Positions 36,618 through 45,718 are shown, numbered from the stretch's first letter. The stretch is DNA of 64,000 bases from CAVRZR01 sp964354215 (GCA_964354215.1 CAYGYT010000001.1:161419-225418), one strand, 5' to 3'. A program made the numbers and translations. Notes: generated from the letters alone by a model not told the origin.

Positions 36618-37439
36618 ATGCAGCCGACACCGCGCCAGGCCGTCGCGTTCCGCGAGCGCGTCTGGGCCCACTACCGCGAGCACGGCCGCCACGACTTGCC
36701 CTGGCGGCTGACGACCGACCCCTACGCCGTCCTCGTCTCGGAAGTGATGCTGCAGCAGACCCAGGTCTCCCGGGTGGTGGCTAAGTACGAAGCGTTCCTC
36801 GGCGAGTTTCCCAGCGTCGACGCTTTGGCGGCGGCACCGCTCGAGCGTGTGCTCCGGCTCTGGCAGGGACTCGGCTACAACCGTCGTGCGGTCGCGCTCA
36901 AGCGCGCTGCAGAGACCGTGAGCGAGCGGCACGCGGGAGTGATACCCTGCGACCTCGCCTCGCTCGAAGCGCTGCCGGGCGTAGGCCCCGCGACTGCTGC
37001 CGGCGTGCTCGCGTTCGCGTACGGCGAGCCCGCGCCGTACCTCGAGACCAACATTCGCGCAGTCTACCTGCATGAGTTCTTCGCGGATCGCGATGCCGTC
37101 CCCGACCGCGAGATCCTGCCGCTCGTGCGGGCGACGCTCGATGAGGAGAACCCGCGCTTGTGGTTCTACGCGCTGCTCGACTACGGCTGGTGGCTCAAGC
37201 GCTCGCAGCCGAACCCCTCGCGGCGAAGCGCGCACCACACCCGGCAGACTCCCTTCGAGGGCTCTCGGCGGCAGAAGCGGGCTCGGCTCTTGCGCGCGGT
37301 GATGGGGGCTCCGGGTGGCACGGCCGCCGAACTTGCCGCCGAGGTCGGGTCGTCCCTCGGTGAGACCACGGGGCTGCTCGAGGAACTCGAGCGCGAGGGC
37401 TTCCTCGAGCGTGACGCAGATGGCTGGCGGGTTGCCTAG
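36618..37439 (+). CDS. MutY-like adenine DNA glycosylase lacking the Fe-S site and NUDIX domain
   Basis: 273 residues. Residues 1-210 are a HhH-GPD glycosylase: EVMLQQTQVSRVV with Glu42 (proton donor in MutY), helix-hairpin-helix LPGVGPATAAGVLAF (119-133). At the place of the MutY 'LDGN' catalytic Asp it reads LETNIR, with Glu143. None of the four Cys of the [4Fe-4S] loop are present, and the C-terminus is a short winged-helix-like segment instead of the MutT-like domain that reads 8-oxoG. This fits a minority group of cluster-free MutY relatives. Its role is presumably removal of A opposite 8-oxoG, but specificity is not certain. I use ATG 36618; a frame extends to 36591. Confidence 0.82.
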   Translation: MQPTPRQAVAFRERVWAHYREHGRHDLPWRLTTDPYAVLVSEVMLQQTQVSRVVAKYEAFLGEFPSVDALAAAPLERVLRLWQGLGYNRRAVALKRAAETVSERHAGVIPCDLASLEALPGVGPATAAGVLAFAYGEPAPYLETNIRAVYLHEFFADRDAVPDREILPLVRATLDEENPRLWFYALLDYGWWLKRSQPNPSRRSAHHTRQTPFEGSRRQKRARLLRAVMGAPGGTAAELAAEVGSSLGETTGLLEELEREGFLERDADGWRVA

Positions 37440-37640
37440 GCGAGACGCGCGCTGCGAAGCGGGACATCGACGACGCGCCGTGCCCGTCGACGCTCGTCTG
37501 TGACGGATGAGCATTCGCGGCGACGGACGGCACTAATCGCCCGTGCGCGGAATGCCGAACTACACAGCAGAGACCCTCGCGATCATCCACCCGCAAAAAA
37601 GGGTCTTGGCGCCGAATTCCTCTGCGGCTGCGGGCGCCTG

Positions 37641-37677
37641 AAAAATGCAGCCAGCCGCGGGGGCCTGTGGTGGCTGC
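37641..37677 (-). terminator. Terminator after the response-regulator operon
   Basis: Stem GCAGCCA / TGGCTGC (37647-37653 with 37671-37677), large GC-rich loop, then ATTTTT on the minus strand. It lies 28 bases past the last stop of the two-component operon. Confidence 0.6.
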
Positions 37678-37704
37678 CCCGCTGCCGCAGGCCCTACCTT
37701 TTCC

Positions 37705-38163
37705 TCAGGTGTTCTCCCGCTTGCGGTGCATGATCTCGACCATCGTGCGGAGCTTGGCTTCCTTCGCCTTGTGCTCCTTCAAGATCTGCTCCCGACGGGT
37801 GGGGTCGAGGAATCCCTTGACGCGGTCGACAAGGTCGGAGGGTGCGAAGGGTTTCGTGATGTAGTCGGTGGCGCCGCCTTCAACCGCGTTGAGCTGCTGC
37901 TCGAAGTCGCCCACCGCAGAGAGGTGAATGACGGGAAGGTCGCGGGTGGCCGGGTCTGCCAGGAGCCGCTTGCGGACCTCACGACCGTCGAGGTGCGGCA
38001 TCATGATGTCGAGCAACACCAGGTCGATGTGGTGGTTCTTGATCTTCGCGAGCGCCTCCTCGCCGTCGTAGGCGGGGATGATCGTGTATCCGTGCTTCTC
38101 GAGCGTCGCTGTAACCAGTCTGACGATCGAGGGTTCGTCGTCGACGACGAGAATCGTAGCCAT
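37705..38163 (-). CDS. Single-domain response regulator with C-terminal helix
   Basis: 152 residues: receiver domain (VVDDEPS, phospho-acceptor Asp in LVLLDIMMP, KPFAP with conserved Lys) followed by a charged helix of about 30 residues and no DNA-binding domain. It probably passes phosphate or binds a partner protein. It is 63 bases downstream of another receiver gene in an operon headed by a hybrid kinase. Confidence 0.9.
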   Translation of the reverse strand: MATILVVDDEPSIVRLVTATLEKHGYTIIPAYDGEEALAKIKNHHIDLVLLDIMMPHLDGREVRKRLLADPATRDLPVIHLSAVGDFEQQLNAVEGGATDYITKPFAPSDLVDRVKGFLDPTRREQILKEHKAKEAKLRTMVEIMHRKRENT

Positions 38164-38226
38164 AGTCGACCCGCTCCCTTCGGCTCCATCAGTCCTTGGT
38201 TCGCGCTGCCGCGTCTACATCCCTGC

Positions 38227-38592
38227 TCATTCGCCGAGGAATCCATTCACCTGGGCGACGAGATCCTTGGGAGTGAACGGTTTGCAGATGTAGTCGAGCG
38301 CCCCCGCATCGAGCCCCGTCTTCTGCTCGGTGACCTGCGTCTTCGCGGTGAGCATGACCACGGGGATGTGCTCGGTCTTGGGATTCGCCTTGATCCGTCG
38401 GCAGGCCTCGTAGCCATCGCAGACCGGCATCATGACGTCGAGCAGGATGAGGTCGGGCTGCTCCTGCTCGGCGACCTCGACCGCCGAAAGGCCGTCGGTC
38501 GCCTCGATCACGTCGAAGCCATGCGCCTTGAGCGAGAAGGACACGAGCTTAAGGATATGCGGCTCGTCGTCGACGGCGAGGATTCGCTTCAC
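38227..38592 (-). CDS. Single-domain response regulator (CheY-like)
   Basis: 121 residues, receiver domain only: AVDDEPH, Asp in LILLDVMMP, Thr in MLTAK, Lys in CKPFTP. GTG start overlaps the kinase stop (GTGA), so it is translated with the hybrid kinase and is its likely partner. Confidence 0.92.
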   Translation of the reverse strand: MKRILAVDDEPHILKLVSFSLKAHGFDVIEATDGLSAVEVAEQEQPDLILLDVMMPVCDGYEACRRIKANPKTEHIPVVMLTAKTQVTEQKTGLDAGALDYICKPFTPKDLVAQVNGFLGE

Positions 38593-40697
38593 GACGCCGG
38601 CTCCGCCACGTACTGGCGGTCGAGCATTGCCTCGACCTGTTCGGCAATCAACTCAGGGGAGAACGGCTTGGCGAGCCGCCCCTCCGCGAGCTCGAGGATG
38701 TCGATGCGCTCGCGATCGATGCGGTGCGCGGTCATGATGACGATTGGAATGTCGCGCCACTCGGGTGAGGTCTTCACCCGGCGGATGAGTTCGTAGCCGT
38801 CCATTCGCGGCATTCGCAAGTCGGTGATGATGATGTTCGGCTTGTGCTGCTCGATCGCCGCGATGGCCTCGACGCCGTCGTAGGCGGCGGCTACGGTGAA
38901 GCCGCGCCGGCGAAGGTTCTGGGAGAGCACTCGGACGATGGAGTGATCGTCGTCGACCACGAGCGCGACCGGCGAGGCGAGCGAACCAACGAGTGGGTCG
39001 ATGATCTCGATGAGCCGCTGCTGGTCGATAGGCTTCTCCAGGTACTGCGAGGCGCCCAGCCTACACGAGCGGCCTTCGTCGCAGATGATCGAGACAACGA
39101 CGACCGGGATGTGCGCTGTCTCCTCGTGGTCCTTCAGGCACTGCAGCAATTCGAAGCCGTCCGCGCCTTCGAGGATGACGTCGAGCGTTATCACCCTTGG
39201 CCGCACGCGGATGGCCAGTGCGAGGGCCTCCTCGGCGGTGTGTGCCTTCACCACGTCGTAGCCGCGCTTGATGAGGTAGGTGGCGATCAGGTCGGCGACG
39301 TCCGGGTCGTGGTCGACCACAAGAACGGTCCCGCCCACCTGGTCGGGCGCCTGGAGTGTGGGCAGGCGAACGAGATCGATTCCCGCCTCCGGCACGGTGA
39401 AGGAGAACGTCGAGCCCTCACCGAGCTTGCTCCGCACGAAGACCTTCCCGCCGAGCAGTTCGATGATGCTCTTGGCGATCGACAGGCCGAGCCCCGTGCC
39501 GCCGATCTCGCGCGTCATCGCCGAGTCGACGCGGTAGAACTTGGTGAAGAGCTTCTTCTGGTCCTCTCGGCTGATGCCCATACCCTTGTCGGCCACCGAG
39601 ATCTGCACGAACCCATTTGTGTGCTTCGCGCTGACGGTGACATCCCCGCCCTCGGGCGAGTACTTGAGCGCGTTGCTGATGAAGTTGATGAGTACCTGGC
39701 CGACCCTGTCGCGGTCCACAGCCACAAGCGGAAGGTTGTCGGGTATGCGCGTCTTGACCCTGCGGCCGGTCTGGCTCAGGACCGCGCGGAACGAGTCGAC
39801 GGCGCCTTCGATCGAGTCGGCCATGTTGACGGGTTCAATCTTGAGCCGGATGCGACCGGACTCAATGCGTGAGATGTCGAGCATATCGTTGATCATATCG
39901 ACGAGCCGGTCGGAGTTCTCCTTCACTATGCCGAGGAACTCCTCCTGGATCTCGTTGATCTCGCCTGCATCGCCGTCGAGGATGAGGTCCACGTAGCCCT
40001 TGATCGACGTGAGCGGCGTGCGAAGTTCGTGCGACACCGTCGAGACGAACTCGTTCTTCATCTGGTCGATCTCGCGCTCGTGCGTGATGTCGTGCATTGC
40101 GAGTACGCGGCCGATGTAGTCGCCCTCGGCGTCGATGACGGGGCTCACACGCGCCTTGACGACGCGTGCCGGCTCGTCGAACTCGAGCTCGCGGTACTCA
40201 TCGGAGTGCAGCGGGTCGAACACGTCGGCGTTCGCCTTGTGGACCTCGCAGTTGACGCATCTGTCCCGCTTCTCAGCGAACGTCGCGGGGCTGCCGCCGC
40301 AACAAAGCGTCCCGTTGATGAGCCAGCAGCGCAGGTCGTCGCTGTCGTAGGCGGGGCAGTCGTCCATCCCGCAGTCGAGGATGTCGCGACAACGGCGGGT
40401 GTCGGCGGGCGTGAGCGGCTCGATACCCACGAGCGCGTCGATGGAGACCTCTCTGCCCAAGAGCTTGGTACGCGACACGCCGAGCATCTCGGTGGCTGCG
40501 GGGTTCAGATAGGTGACGCGATCGTCCGCGGAGAACAGCACGAGCCCGTCGCCGCTCGCCGCGAGCACGGCCTCGTTCACGAACGGAGCGCCGACTTCCT
40601 TGTCGACCGCGATGAGGCGGCCATCCGCGCGAGCGGGCGTGAAGCGCGTCGCGGGCGCGCGCTTGGGTGCGGCTCCTGGGTTCGCCGGCTTCGTCAT
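38589..40697 (-). CDS. Hybrid sensor histidine kinase with PAS, Cys-rich insert and two receivers
   Basis: 702 residues, cytosolic. A PAS domain (about 45-215) contains an insert with eight cysteines between residues 103 and 150 (CxxxxxC, DDC, RCW, TLCC, RCVNC), which looks like a metal, heme or Fe-S site. HisKA follows with His223 in SHELRTP, then HATPase_c with N-box ISNALKYSP and GTGLGLSIAKS, and two receiver domains (about 450-565 and 575-695), each with its Asp. The first receiver lacks the exact DD pair (VDHDPD) but keeps the phospho-acceptor in ITLDV. GGAGGG before the ATG at 40697 supports this start over 40775. The insert suggests redox or gas sensing. Confidence 0.9.
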   Translation of the reverse strand: MTKPANPGAAPKRAPATRFTPARADGRLIAVDKEVGAPFVNEAVLAASGDGLVLFSADDRVTYLNPAATEMLGVSRTKLLGREVSIDALVGIEPLTPADTRRCRDILDCGMDDCPAYDSDDLRCWLINGTLCCGGSPATFAEKRDRCVNCEVHKANADVFDPLHSDEYRELEFDEPARVVKARVSPVIDAEGDYIGRVLAMHDITHEREIDQMKNEFVSTVSHELRTPLTSIKGYVDLILDGDAGEINEIQEEFLGIVKENSDRLVDMINDMLDISRIESGRIRLKIEPVNMADSIEGAVDSFRAVLSQTGRRVKTRIPDNLPLVAVDRDRVGQVLINFISNALKYSPEGGDVTVSAKHTNGFVQISVADKGMGISREDQKKLFTKFYRVDSAMTREIGGTGLGLSIAKSIIELLGGKVFVRSKLGEGSTFSFTVPEAGIDLVRLPTLQAPDQVGGTVLVVDHDPDVADLIATYLIKRGYDVVKAHTAEEALALAIRVRPRVITLDVILEGADGFELLQCLKDHEETAHIPVVVVSIICDEGRSCRLGASQYLEKPIDQQRLIEIIDPLVGSLASPVALVVDDDHSIVRVLSQNLRRRGFTVAAAYDGVEAIAAIEQHKPNIIITDLRMPRMDGYELIRRVKTSPEWRDIPIVIMTAHRIDRERIDILELAEGRLAKPFSPELIAEQVEAMLDRQYVAEPAS

Positions 40698-40787
40698 GGG
40701 CCCTCCGTCGTATTCGCCGACAACACTGGTTCCTTCGACATCCGCACGGGTGTCCCTTCCCCTCTTCGGGACCACCGCGGACGCTCG

Positions 40788-42071
40788 TCACTCAAGGCAG
40801 AGCGCCGCGGCGATATCGGTGGCAAGCTCATCGGCTATGTGTCGCACGGAGCGCCCGGTGTCGCGGGCGATGCGTGCCACGTCGTCGTGCTCCGCTCGGG
40901 CCTGCGTCTGTCCATCGACGCGAGCGACCTTGACCCTCACCGCGCCATGACGCGTGTCGAAAGTGCGCTCTTCGCGCGCGACGACGGTTCGTTCCACATC
41001 GCGACGGCGGACGCCGAGGGTGCCGGTCAGCTCGTGCGTCCGGACGACGAGCCGTTCGGCATCGCCCGGGGTGCACATGAGCGAAAGCGCCACCGCCGCG
41101 CGGCCCTTCTTCATCACGATGGGCGTCTGCCACACGTCGAGCGCGCCCTCGGCGAGCAACTCCTCCGCGCAGAACGCGAGCTGCTCGGGACTGAGGTGGT
41201 CGATGTTGGTCTCGAGCACGGCGATCGTCTCGAGGGCGAGCCGGCCGACGTCGCCGCTCGACGGCGCAGGCACGCCGGCGGTTCGCTCGCCGACAACCAC
41301 CCGCGTCACGTTCGGGAAGCCGACATCGCGCGTGCCCGCACCGTATCCGACGGTGGTCGCTACCATCGAAGGGAGGGGTCCGAAGCCGGTTGCGAGGGAA
41401 CGCACGAGGGCTGCCCCGGTCGGCGTTGTGAGTTCGCCAGCCGGCGCACCGTCCGCCGCCGTTGGCCCGGTGACGACCGGCAGCCCGAGAAGGAGCTGGA
41501 CGGTGGCTGGTGCGGGCACAGGCAGGCGTCCATGAGCGGTCTGGACGGTGCCGCCGCCCACCGCGGGGGGCGTGGCGATCAGCTCGTCGATGCCGAGTGC
41601 ATCCAGTCCGAGAGCGACACCGACCACGTCGAGGATCGTGTCCAAGGCGCCGATCTCGTGGAAGTGCACCTCGTCAACGCTCGTTCCGTGCACCTGCGCT
41701 TCGGCCTCGGCGAGCAGCTCGAACACCTGGAGCGCCCGCGCAGCGACTCGCTCGCAAAGCCCGGCGCTCGCAACGACGCCGCGGATGTCCGCGAGACAGC
41801 GGAGCGGGGCGTGGGCGGCGGGCCCAGCAGCGGCGGGCCCAGCAGCCACGTGCCCGACAGCCGCGGGCTTCGCGGCAGGTGCGTCGCGCAACCGTACCGA
41901 GACCGCGGCGATCCCGGCCGACGTGACGCGCTCGACGAGGAGCGATTCCGGAGCGATGCCGAGCGGCGCCACGGCCGAGCGGAGCTGGTCGGAGGCGAAG
42001 CCGGCGTCGATGAGCGCGCCGAGGAACTTGTCGCCGGAGATCCCACTCGAGCAGTCGAGGTGAGCGATCAC
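40788..42071 (-). CDS. larC: LarC, nickel-insertion enzyme for the pincer cofactor
   Basis: 427 residues of the LarC family: N-terminal HLDCSSGISGDKFLGALIDAG, central VHFHEIGALDTILDVVG with clustered His/Glu/Asp, and the LarC2-type NIDHLSPEQL block. LarC uses CTP to insert nickel into the pyridinium-dithiocarboxylate mononucleotide cofactor of lactate racemase and related enzymes. Here LarC is one uninterrupted frame, unlike species where it needs a ribosomal frameshift. GTG start overlaps the larB stop (GTGA). Neither larE nor a larA-type apoenzyme is in the window. Confidence 0.92.
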   Translation of the reverse strand: MIAHLDCSSGISGDKFLGALIDAGFASDQLRSAVAPLGIAPESLLVERVTSAGIAAVSVRLRDAPAAKPAAVGHVAAGPAAAGPAAHAPLRCLADIRGVVASAGLCERVAARALQVFELLAEAEAQVHGTSVDEVHFHEIGALDTILDVVGVALGLDALGIDELIATPPAVGGGTVQTAHGRLPVPAPATVQLLLGLPVVTGPTAADGAPAGELTTPTGAALVRSLATGFGPLPSMVATTVGYGAGTRDVGFPNVTRVVVGERTAGVPAPSSGDVGRLALETIAVLETNIDHLSPEQLAFCAEELLAEGALDVWQTPIVMKKGRAAVALSLMCTPGDAERLVVRTHELTGTLGVRRRDVERTVVAREERTFDTRHGAVRVKVARVDGQTQARAEHDDVARIARDTGRSVRHIADELATDIAAALCLE

Positions 42072-42880
42072 GGTGCGCCCTCGGATGCTGCCTGGTTGAT
42101 GCGACTCGCGAGTGCGGCCGCGCCAAAACCGTTGTCGATGTTGACCACGCCGATTCCCGCGGCGCACGAGTTGAGCATCGTCAGCAACGGAGCGACGCCG
42201 CCGAAGTGTGCGCCGTAGCCCACCGATGTGGGCACACCGACCACCGGCACCGCAACGAGCCCGGCCACGAGCGAGGGAAGTGCGCCCTCCATGCCCGCCA
42301 CCGCGATGATCACGCGCGCGGAAGCGAGCGTTTCGCCAAACGACAGCAGCCGATGAATCCCCGCGACGCCAACGTCGTAGAGCCGAGTGACGCGGTTTCC
42401 CATCACTTCGGCGCAGATGGCGGCCTCTTCGGCAACCGGCACATCGGCGGTGCCCCCGGTGGCAACCACGATGTGACCGGCGGCAGGGCGCTCGGCTCGG
42501 CGGTCGACCACGATGACGCGGGCGTCCTCGAAGAAGCGTGCGTCGTCTGCGAGCTGCGCGACCGCCTGGAAGTGGGCTGCGCTCGCCCGCGTGGCAAGCA
42601 AGACGTCGCCGTGCTCGAGGATCTCGCGGGCGATCGAGCGCAGCTGAGAGGGGGTCTTGCCCTGGCAGAACACCACCTCGGCGAAGCCGGTGCGCATCGC
42701 CCGGTGGTGGTCGACGCGAGCGTCCACGCGATCCGCGCTCGCTGTCGGGTGAGCTCCGGCCTCCTGCTCGGCCGTCAGCTCGCCGAAGGGGAACCGCCTG
42801 AGAACGTCGGCGGCTTCCTCGACCGAGCGCTCGCCCGAGGCGACCTCGGCGAGCAATCGGAGTATGCGATCGGGATCCAC
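42068..42880 (-). CDS. larB: LarB, carboxylase/hydrolase for nickel-pincer cofactor synthesis
   Basis: 270 residues. The C-terminal two thirds are PurE-like (VATGGTADVPVAEEAAICAEVMGN, YDVGVAGIHRLL), and the N-terminus has the LarB-specific KTPSQL segment. LarB carboxylates the pyridine ring of nicotinic acid adenine dinucleotide and releases AMP, the first step of the cofactor pathway. GTG start at 42880 with AAGGAG upstream. It is first in a two-gene operon with larC. Confidence 0.93.
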   Translation of the reverse strand: MDPDRILRLLAEVASGERSVEEAADVLRRFPFGELTAEQEAGAHPTASADRVDARVDHHRAMRTGFAEVVFCQGKTPSQLRSIAREILEHGDVLLATRASAAHFQAVAQLADDARFFEDARVIVVDRRAERPAAGHIVVATGGTADVPVAEEAAICAEVMGNRVTRLYDVGVAGIHRLLSFGETLASARVIIAVAGMEGALPSLVAGLVAVPVVGVPTSVGYGAHFGGVAPLLTMLNSCAAGIGVVNIDNGFGAAALASRINQAASEGAP

Positions 42881-43059
42881 TGGACTCCTTGGGCATGTGG
42901 CGCGTAGCGGAGCGATGCCAGCGAGCGACTCGCAGCGAATCCGCGCACATTAAACGGACTCATACCTGCAGGCCGTGCAAGCGCGTGCCGATATCTTCCT
43001 TCAGAGTATAGTGCGACGCTTCCGCGCCGCACGAGCGGAAACTCGGACGAGGGAGATGC

Positions 43060-44580
43060 GTGGCGCACCGGGGGCGGGCAGTCGCCAGCGCCGACGAGCG
43101 CGCGTACTTGTATGCGCGCGGTATCGTGCTTGCCACGCTCACCTTCTTGTACGTCTCCGACCTGCTTGAACTGCCCGATCAGACCGCGAGCACGTACTAC
43201 GTCGCGGCCATCACGGGATTCGCGCTTGTCGGCGCCCTTCAGGTCTGGGCATTCCTCGTTCGACGAATACCGCTCCAGCGGACCATGCCGTACGCGCTGC
43301 CCTTCGACTTGGTGTGCATCGGCTTGTTCACGTCGGCGCTGGCCGAGTCGGGCAACTTGGGCTACCCGATCGCCATAACCTGGCCCGTTCTGTACGCGCT
43401 TGTGATGCGGCGGCGTCAAGCGTGGGTGGTTGGTGGTCTGACCGCGATCATCTACCTCGTAGGTATGCTCTCGGTCCCGCTCGAGAGCTGGGCCCAATTC
43501 GCCGAGTTGACGATCCGCGCGCTCGTCATCGTGGCGGTGAGCGGCCGCATCGCGTACTCGGAAGAGCTGCAGCGCGAGCGAGAAGAACAGGCGCAGCGCG
43601 CCAATGCCGAGAATGAGCGGCTCAATGCGGAGTTGCAGTCGAGCCTGAGTGAGCTCCAGGCGCTTTTCGAGATCAGCGATCACATCCACGCGAGTCTCGA
43701 CGTTGATGCTGCCGCGCAGCCCGTCCTGGAGACCGTCGCGCGAACGCTCGGCCTCGAGGCGTGCTGCATGTACGTCGTGGAGAAGTCCACGGATGCAGTA
43801 GTCTTCAGCGCCTCGATCGGCGTGCCCCTCGACGTTGCGCTGCCGGGAGCTCCAAGCTGCGACCGTCGAATCGAAGATGAGGACCTCGAGCTGGCGCTCT
43901 CGTGCATGTGCCCGTTCGACCAGCCGCACATGCGGCTCGTCTTCTGCGCCGCCGCCCACGATCTCGAACGGCTCTCCGAGAACGATCACCTTGTGCTTCA
44001 GGCAATCGGGCACGAAGTCGCGGAAGCGGTCGAGAACTCCCAGCTCTACAAGCTCACGAAGCGTATGGCGGTCACAGACGAACTAACCGGTCTCTACAAC
44101 TACCGCTACCTGCAGCAGCACATTGCCGATGAGGTCTCGCGGGCGGGCCGCTACAAGGGGTTCGCAACGCTGCTCATGATCGACTGTGATGACTTCAAGG
44201 CATTCAACGACCTGTACGGGCACGTGGCAGGTGACGAAGTCCTCGCCGAACTCGGCCACGTCTTCACGGACAACGTCCGCGACGTCGATCTGGTAGCGCG
44301 ATACGGCGGCGAGGAGTTCTCGGTGCTCCTACCGGAGACCGACATGATGGGTGGGGTCGCTGCCGCCGAGAAGCTTCGCGACGCCGTCGCCGAGCACGAG
44401 TTCCAGGCTCCCTACAATCGCAAGTTGAGCGTGAGCATCGGGATCGCGACGTACCCGACGCATGGCCGTGATGCGGAGTCCCTGCTACGCGCGGCAGACG
44501 ATGCTCTGTACGGTGCCAAGAACAGCGGGAAGAACCAGGTTCACACTCCGGGCGTGTACGACGGCCAGCCAGTGTGGTAG
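43060..44580 (+). CDS. Membrane GAF-GGDEF diguanylate cyclase
   Basis: 506 residues: five or six membrane segments (about 20-165), a coiled coil rich in Glu/Gln, a GAF-like domain (about 200-330) with several Cys, and a GGDEF domain with GGEEF at 416-420 and complete flanking motifs. It should make cyclic di-GMP. It diverges from larB; the start used is GTG 43060. Confidence 0.9.
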   Translation: MAHRGRAVASADERAYLYARGIVLATLTFLYVSDLLELPDQTASTYYVAAITGFALVGALQVWAFLVRRIPLQRTMPYALPFDLVCIGLFTSALAESGNLGYPIAITWPVLYALVMRRRQAWVVGGLTAIIYLVGMLSVPLESWAQFAELTIRALVIVAVSGRIAYSEELQREREEQAQRANAENERLNAELQSSLSELQALFEISDHIHASLDVDAAAQPVLETVARTLGLEACCMYVVEKSTDAVVFSASIGVPLDVALPGAPSCDRRIEDEDLELALSCMCPFDQPHMRLVFCAAAHDLERLSENDHLVLQAIGHEVAEAVENSQLYKLTKRMAVTDELTGLYNYRYLQQHIADEVSRAGRYKGFATLLMIDCDDFKAFNDLYGHVAGDEVLAELGHVFTDNVRDVDLVARYGGEEFSVLLPETDMMGGVAAAEKLRDAVAEHEFQAPYNRKLSVSIGIATYPTHGRDAESLLRAADDALYGAKNSGKNQVHTPGVYDGQPVW

Positions 44581-44620
44581 TCAATAGCGTAACGACCACA
44601 CCGACTGGGAGGGGCCAGCC

Positions 44621-45442
44621 ATGCCCCGCTACGCGTTCCTCGGTCCCGAAGGGACTTACTCCGAAGAAGCCCTGCTGAGCTTGAACCTCCCCGGCGCGGA
44701 ACCGGTGGCATGCGCCACCATCGGGGAGGTGTTCCTCGCCGTGGAGTCCGGCAAGGCAGACGCGGGCGTCGTGCCGATCGAGAACTCGGTCGAAGGCAGC
44801 GTCAACGCCACCCTCGACGCGCTCGCGTTCGATCATGACCTGTCGATCAGCCGAGAGATCGTGCTCAACATCCATCACTCGCTCGTGGGCGCGCCAGGCC
44901 TCAAAGTCGCCGACGTCACCGAGATCGTTGGGCATCCGCAGGCAACGGGGCAGTGCCGCAAGTGGATCGCCCGCACCCTGCCGAGCAAGCCGATCGTCGC
45001 GGCGAATTCGAATGCCGAGGCAGTGCAGATCGCGGTCGCTTCACCGGGGGTCGCGGCGATCGGGCCGGCACTCGCCGCATCGCTCTACGGCGGAGAGGTG
45101 CTGGTGGAGGATGTCGAGGACTTCGCGGGCAACCAGACGCGCTTCGTCATGGTCGGCAGGGAGTCTGCGGAGCGCACAGGGAAGGACAAGACGTCGCTCG
45201 CGCTCTTCTTGAGAGCCGACAAGCCAGGCGCGCTTCTGATGATCCTGTCCGAGTTCGCCTACGGGGACATCAACCTCACGAAACTCCAGTCCCGTCCCAC
45301 CAAGCGGGCGCTCGGCGACTACATGTTCTTCATCGACCTCGAGGGGCATGTCGACGACGAGAACGTGCAGCTCGCGCTCAACTGCCTGCGCCTCAAGCTT
45401 CGAACCGTTAAGGTGCTCGGCAGCTACCCGCGCGCGAAGTAG
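44621..45442 (+). CDS. pheA: Prephenate dehydratase with ACT domain
   Basis: 273 residues. Catalytic domain 1-180: YAFLGPEGTYSEEA, VPIENSVEGSV and the NQTRF motif whose Thr is essential for decarboxylating dehydration of prephenate to phenylpyruvate. The C-terminal ACT domain (about 190-265) binds phenylalanine for feedback inhibition. It is a monofunctional enzyme without chorismate mutase. GGGAGGGG precedes the ATG. Confidence 0.96.
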   Translation: MPRYAFLGPEGTYSEEALLSLNLPGAEPVACATIGEVFLAVESGKADAGVVPIENSVEGSVNATLDALAFDHDLSISREIVLNIHHSLVGAPGLKVADVTEIVGHPQATGQCRKWIARTLPSKPIVAANSNAEAVQIAVASPGVAAIGPALAASLYGGEVLVEDVEDFAGNQTRFVMVGRESAERTGKDKTSLALFLRADKPGALLMILSEFAYGDINLTKLQSRPTKRALGDYMFFIDLEGHVDDENVQLALNCLRLKLRTVKVLGSYPRAK

Positions 45443-45610
45443 CAACGCAGGCCTGAGACGCAGGCAGTGGGAGCTCTGCCGCTCTCGCCCGCCGCTCCCC
45501 GGCTATACCGCACCATTCGGCTGGGTAATGCGCCGGTTTGCTGGCCTTATGGCGTGGCGCTCGCTATGATGCACCGCATCCTCGACGTGAAGGAGGTGGA
45601 TTCGAGGACC

Positions 45611-45718
45611 GTGGCACGCACGCTTTCGCTCGTGACGATGATGGACATGATGATGACCCAGCCCGGGTCTTGGCGCGTATGCGCTGGAACCGGGCGGCTT
45701 TCGCTGCTCGCCTCGTAG
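45611..45718 (+). CDS. Met-rich leader peptide upstream of metYXW
   Basis: A 35-residue frame whose centre reads TMMDMMMTQ: five Met codons within six positions, followed by a strong hairpin. The stop lies 53 bases before metY. Start candidates are GTG 45611 (GAGG 4 bases upstream; AAGGAGG at 45590-45596 is farther), GTG 45632 and the ATGs at 45638 and 45641. Such a run of the end-product codon directly before biosynthetic genes is the hallmark of a translation-coupled attenuator: scarce charged Met-tRNA stalls the ribosome and changes folding downstream. That role is inferred from position and composition. Confidence 0.65.
   Translation: MARTLSLVTMMDMMMTQPGSWRVCAGTGRLSLLAS

Noticed and set aside
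37500..37733. 77-codon plus-strand frame between the MutY-like gene and the response regulators
   Set aside because: No ribosome site, poor third-position bias, and it covers the terminator of the opposite operon.
40029..42218. A 729-codon open frame on the plus strand opposite the hybrid kinase and larC
   Set aside because: It is antisense to two genes with clear motifs; its translation is Arg/Glu/Val/His-rich low-complexity sequence, as expected for the complement of high-GC coding DNA, and has no ribosome site.
42775..44013. Minus-strand frame spanning larB's start and the diguanylate cyclase
   Set aside because: It overlaps genes on both strands and lacks any domain; the region between holds divergent promoters.
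45443..45610. SAM riboswitch upstream of metY
   Set aside because: I looked for the conserved cores of SAM-I, SAM-II and SAM-IV types and found none; the Met-codon run explains the leader better.
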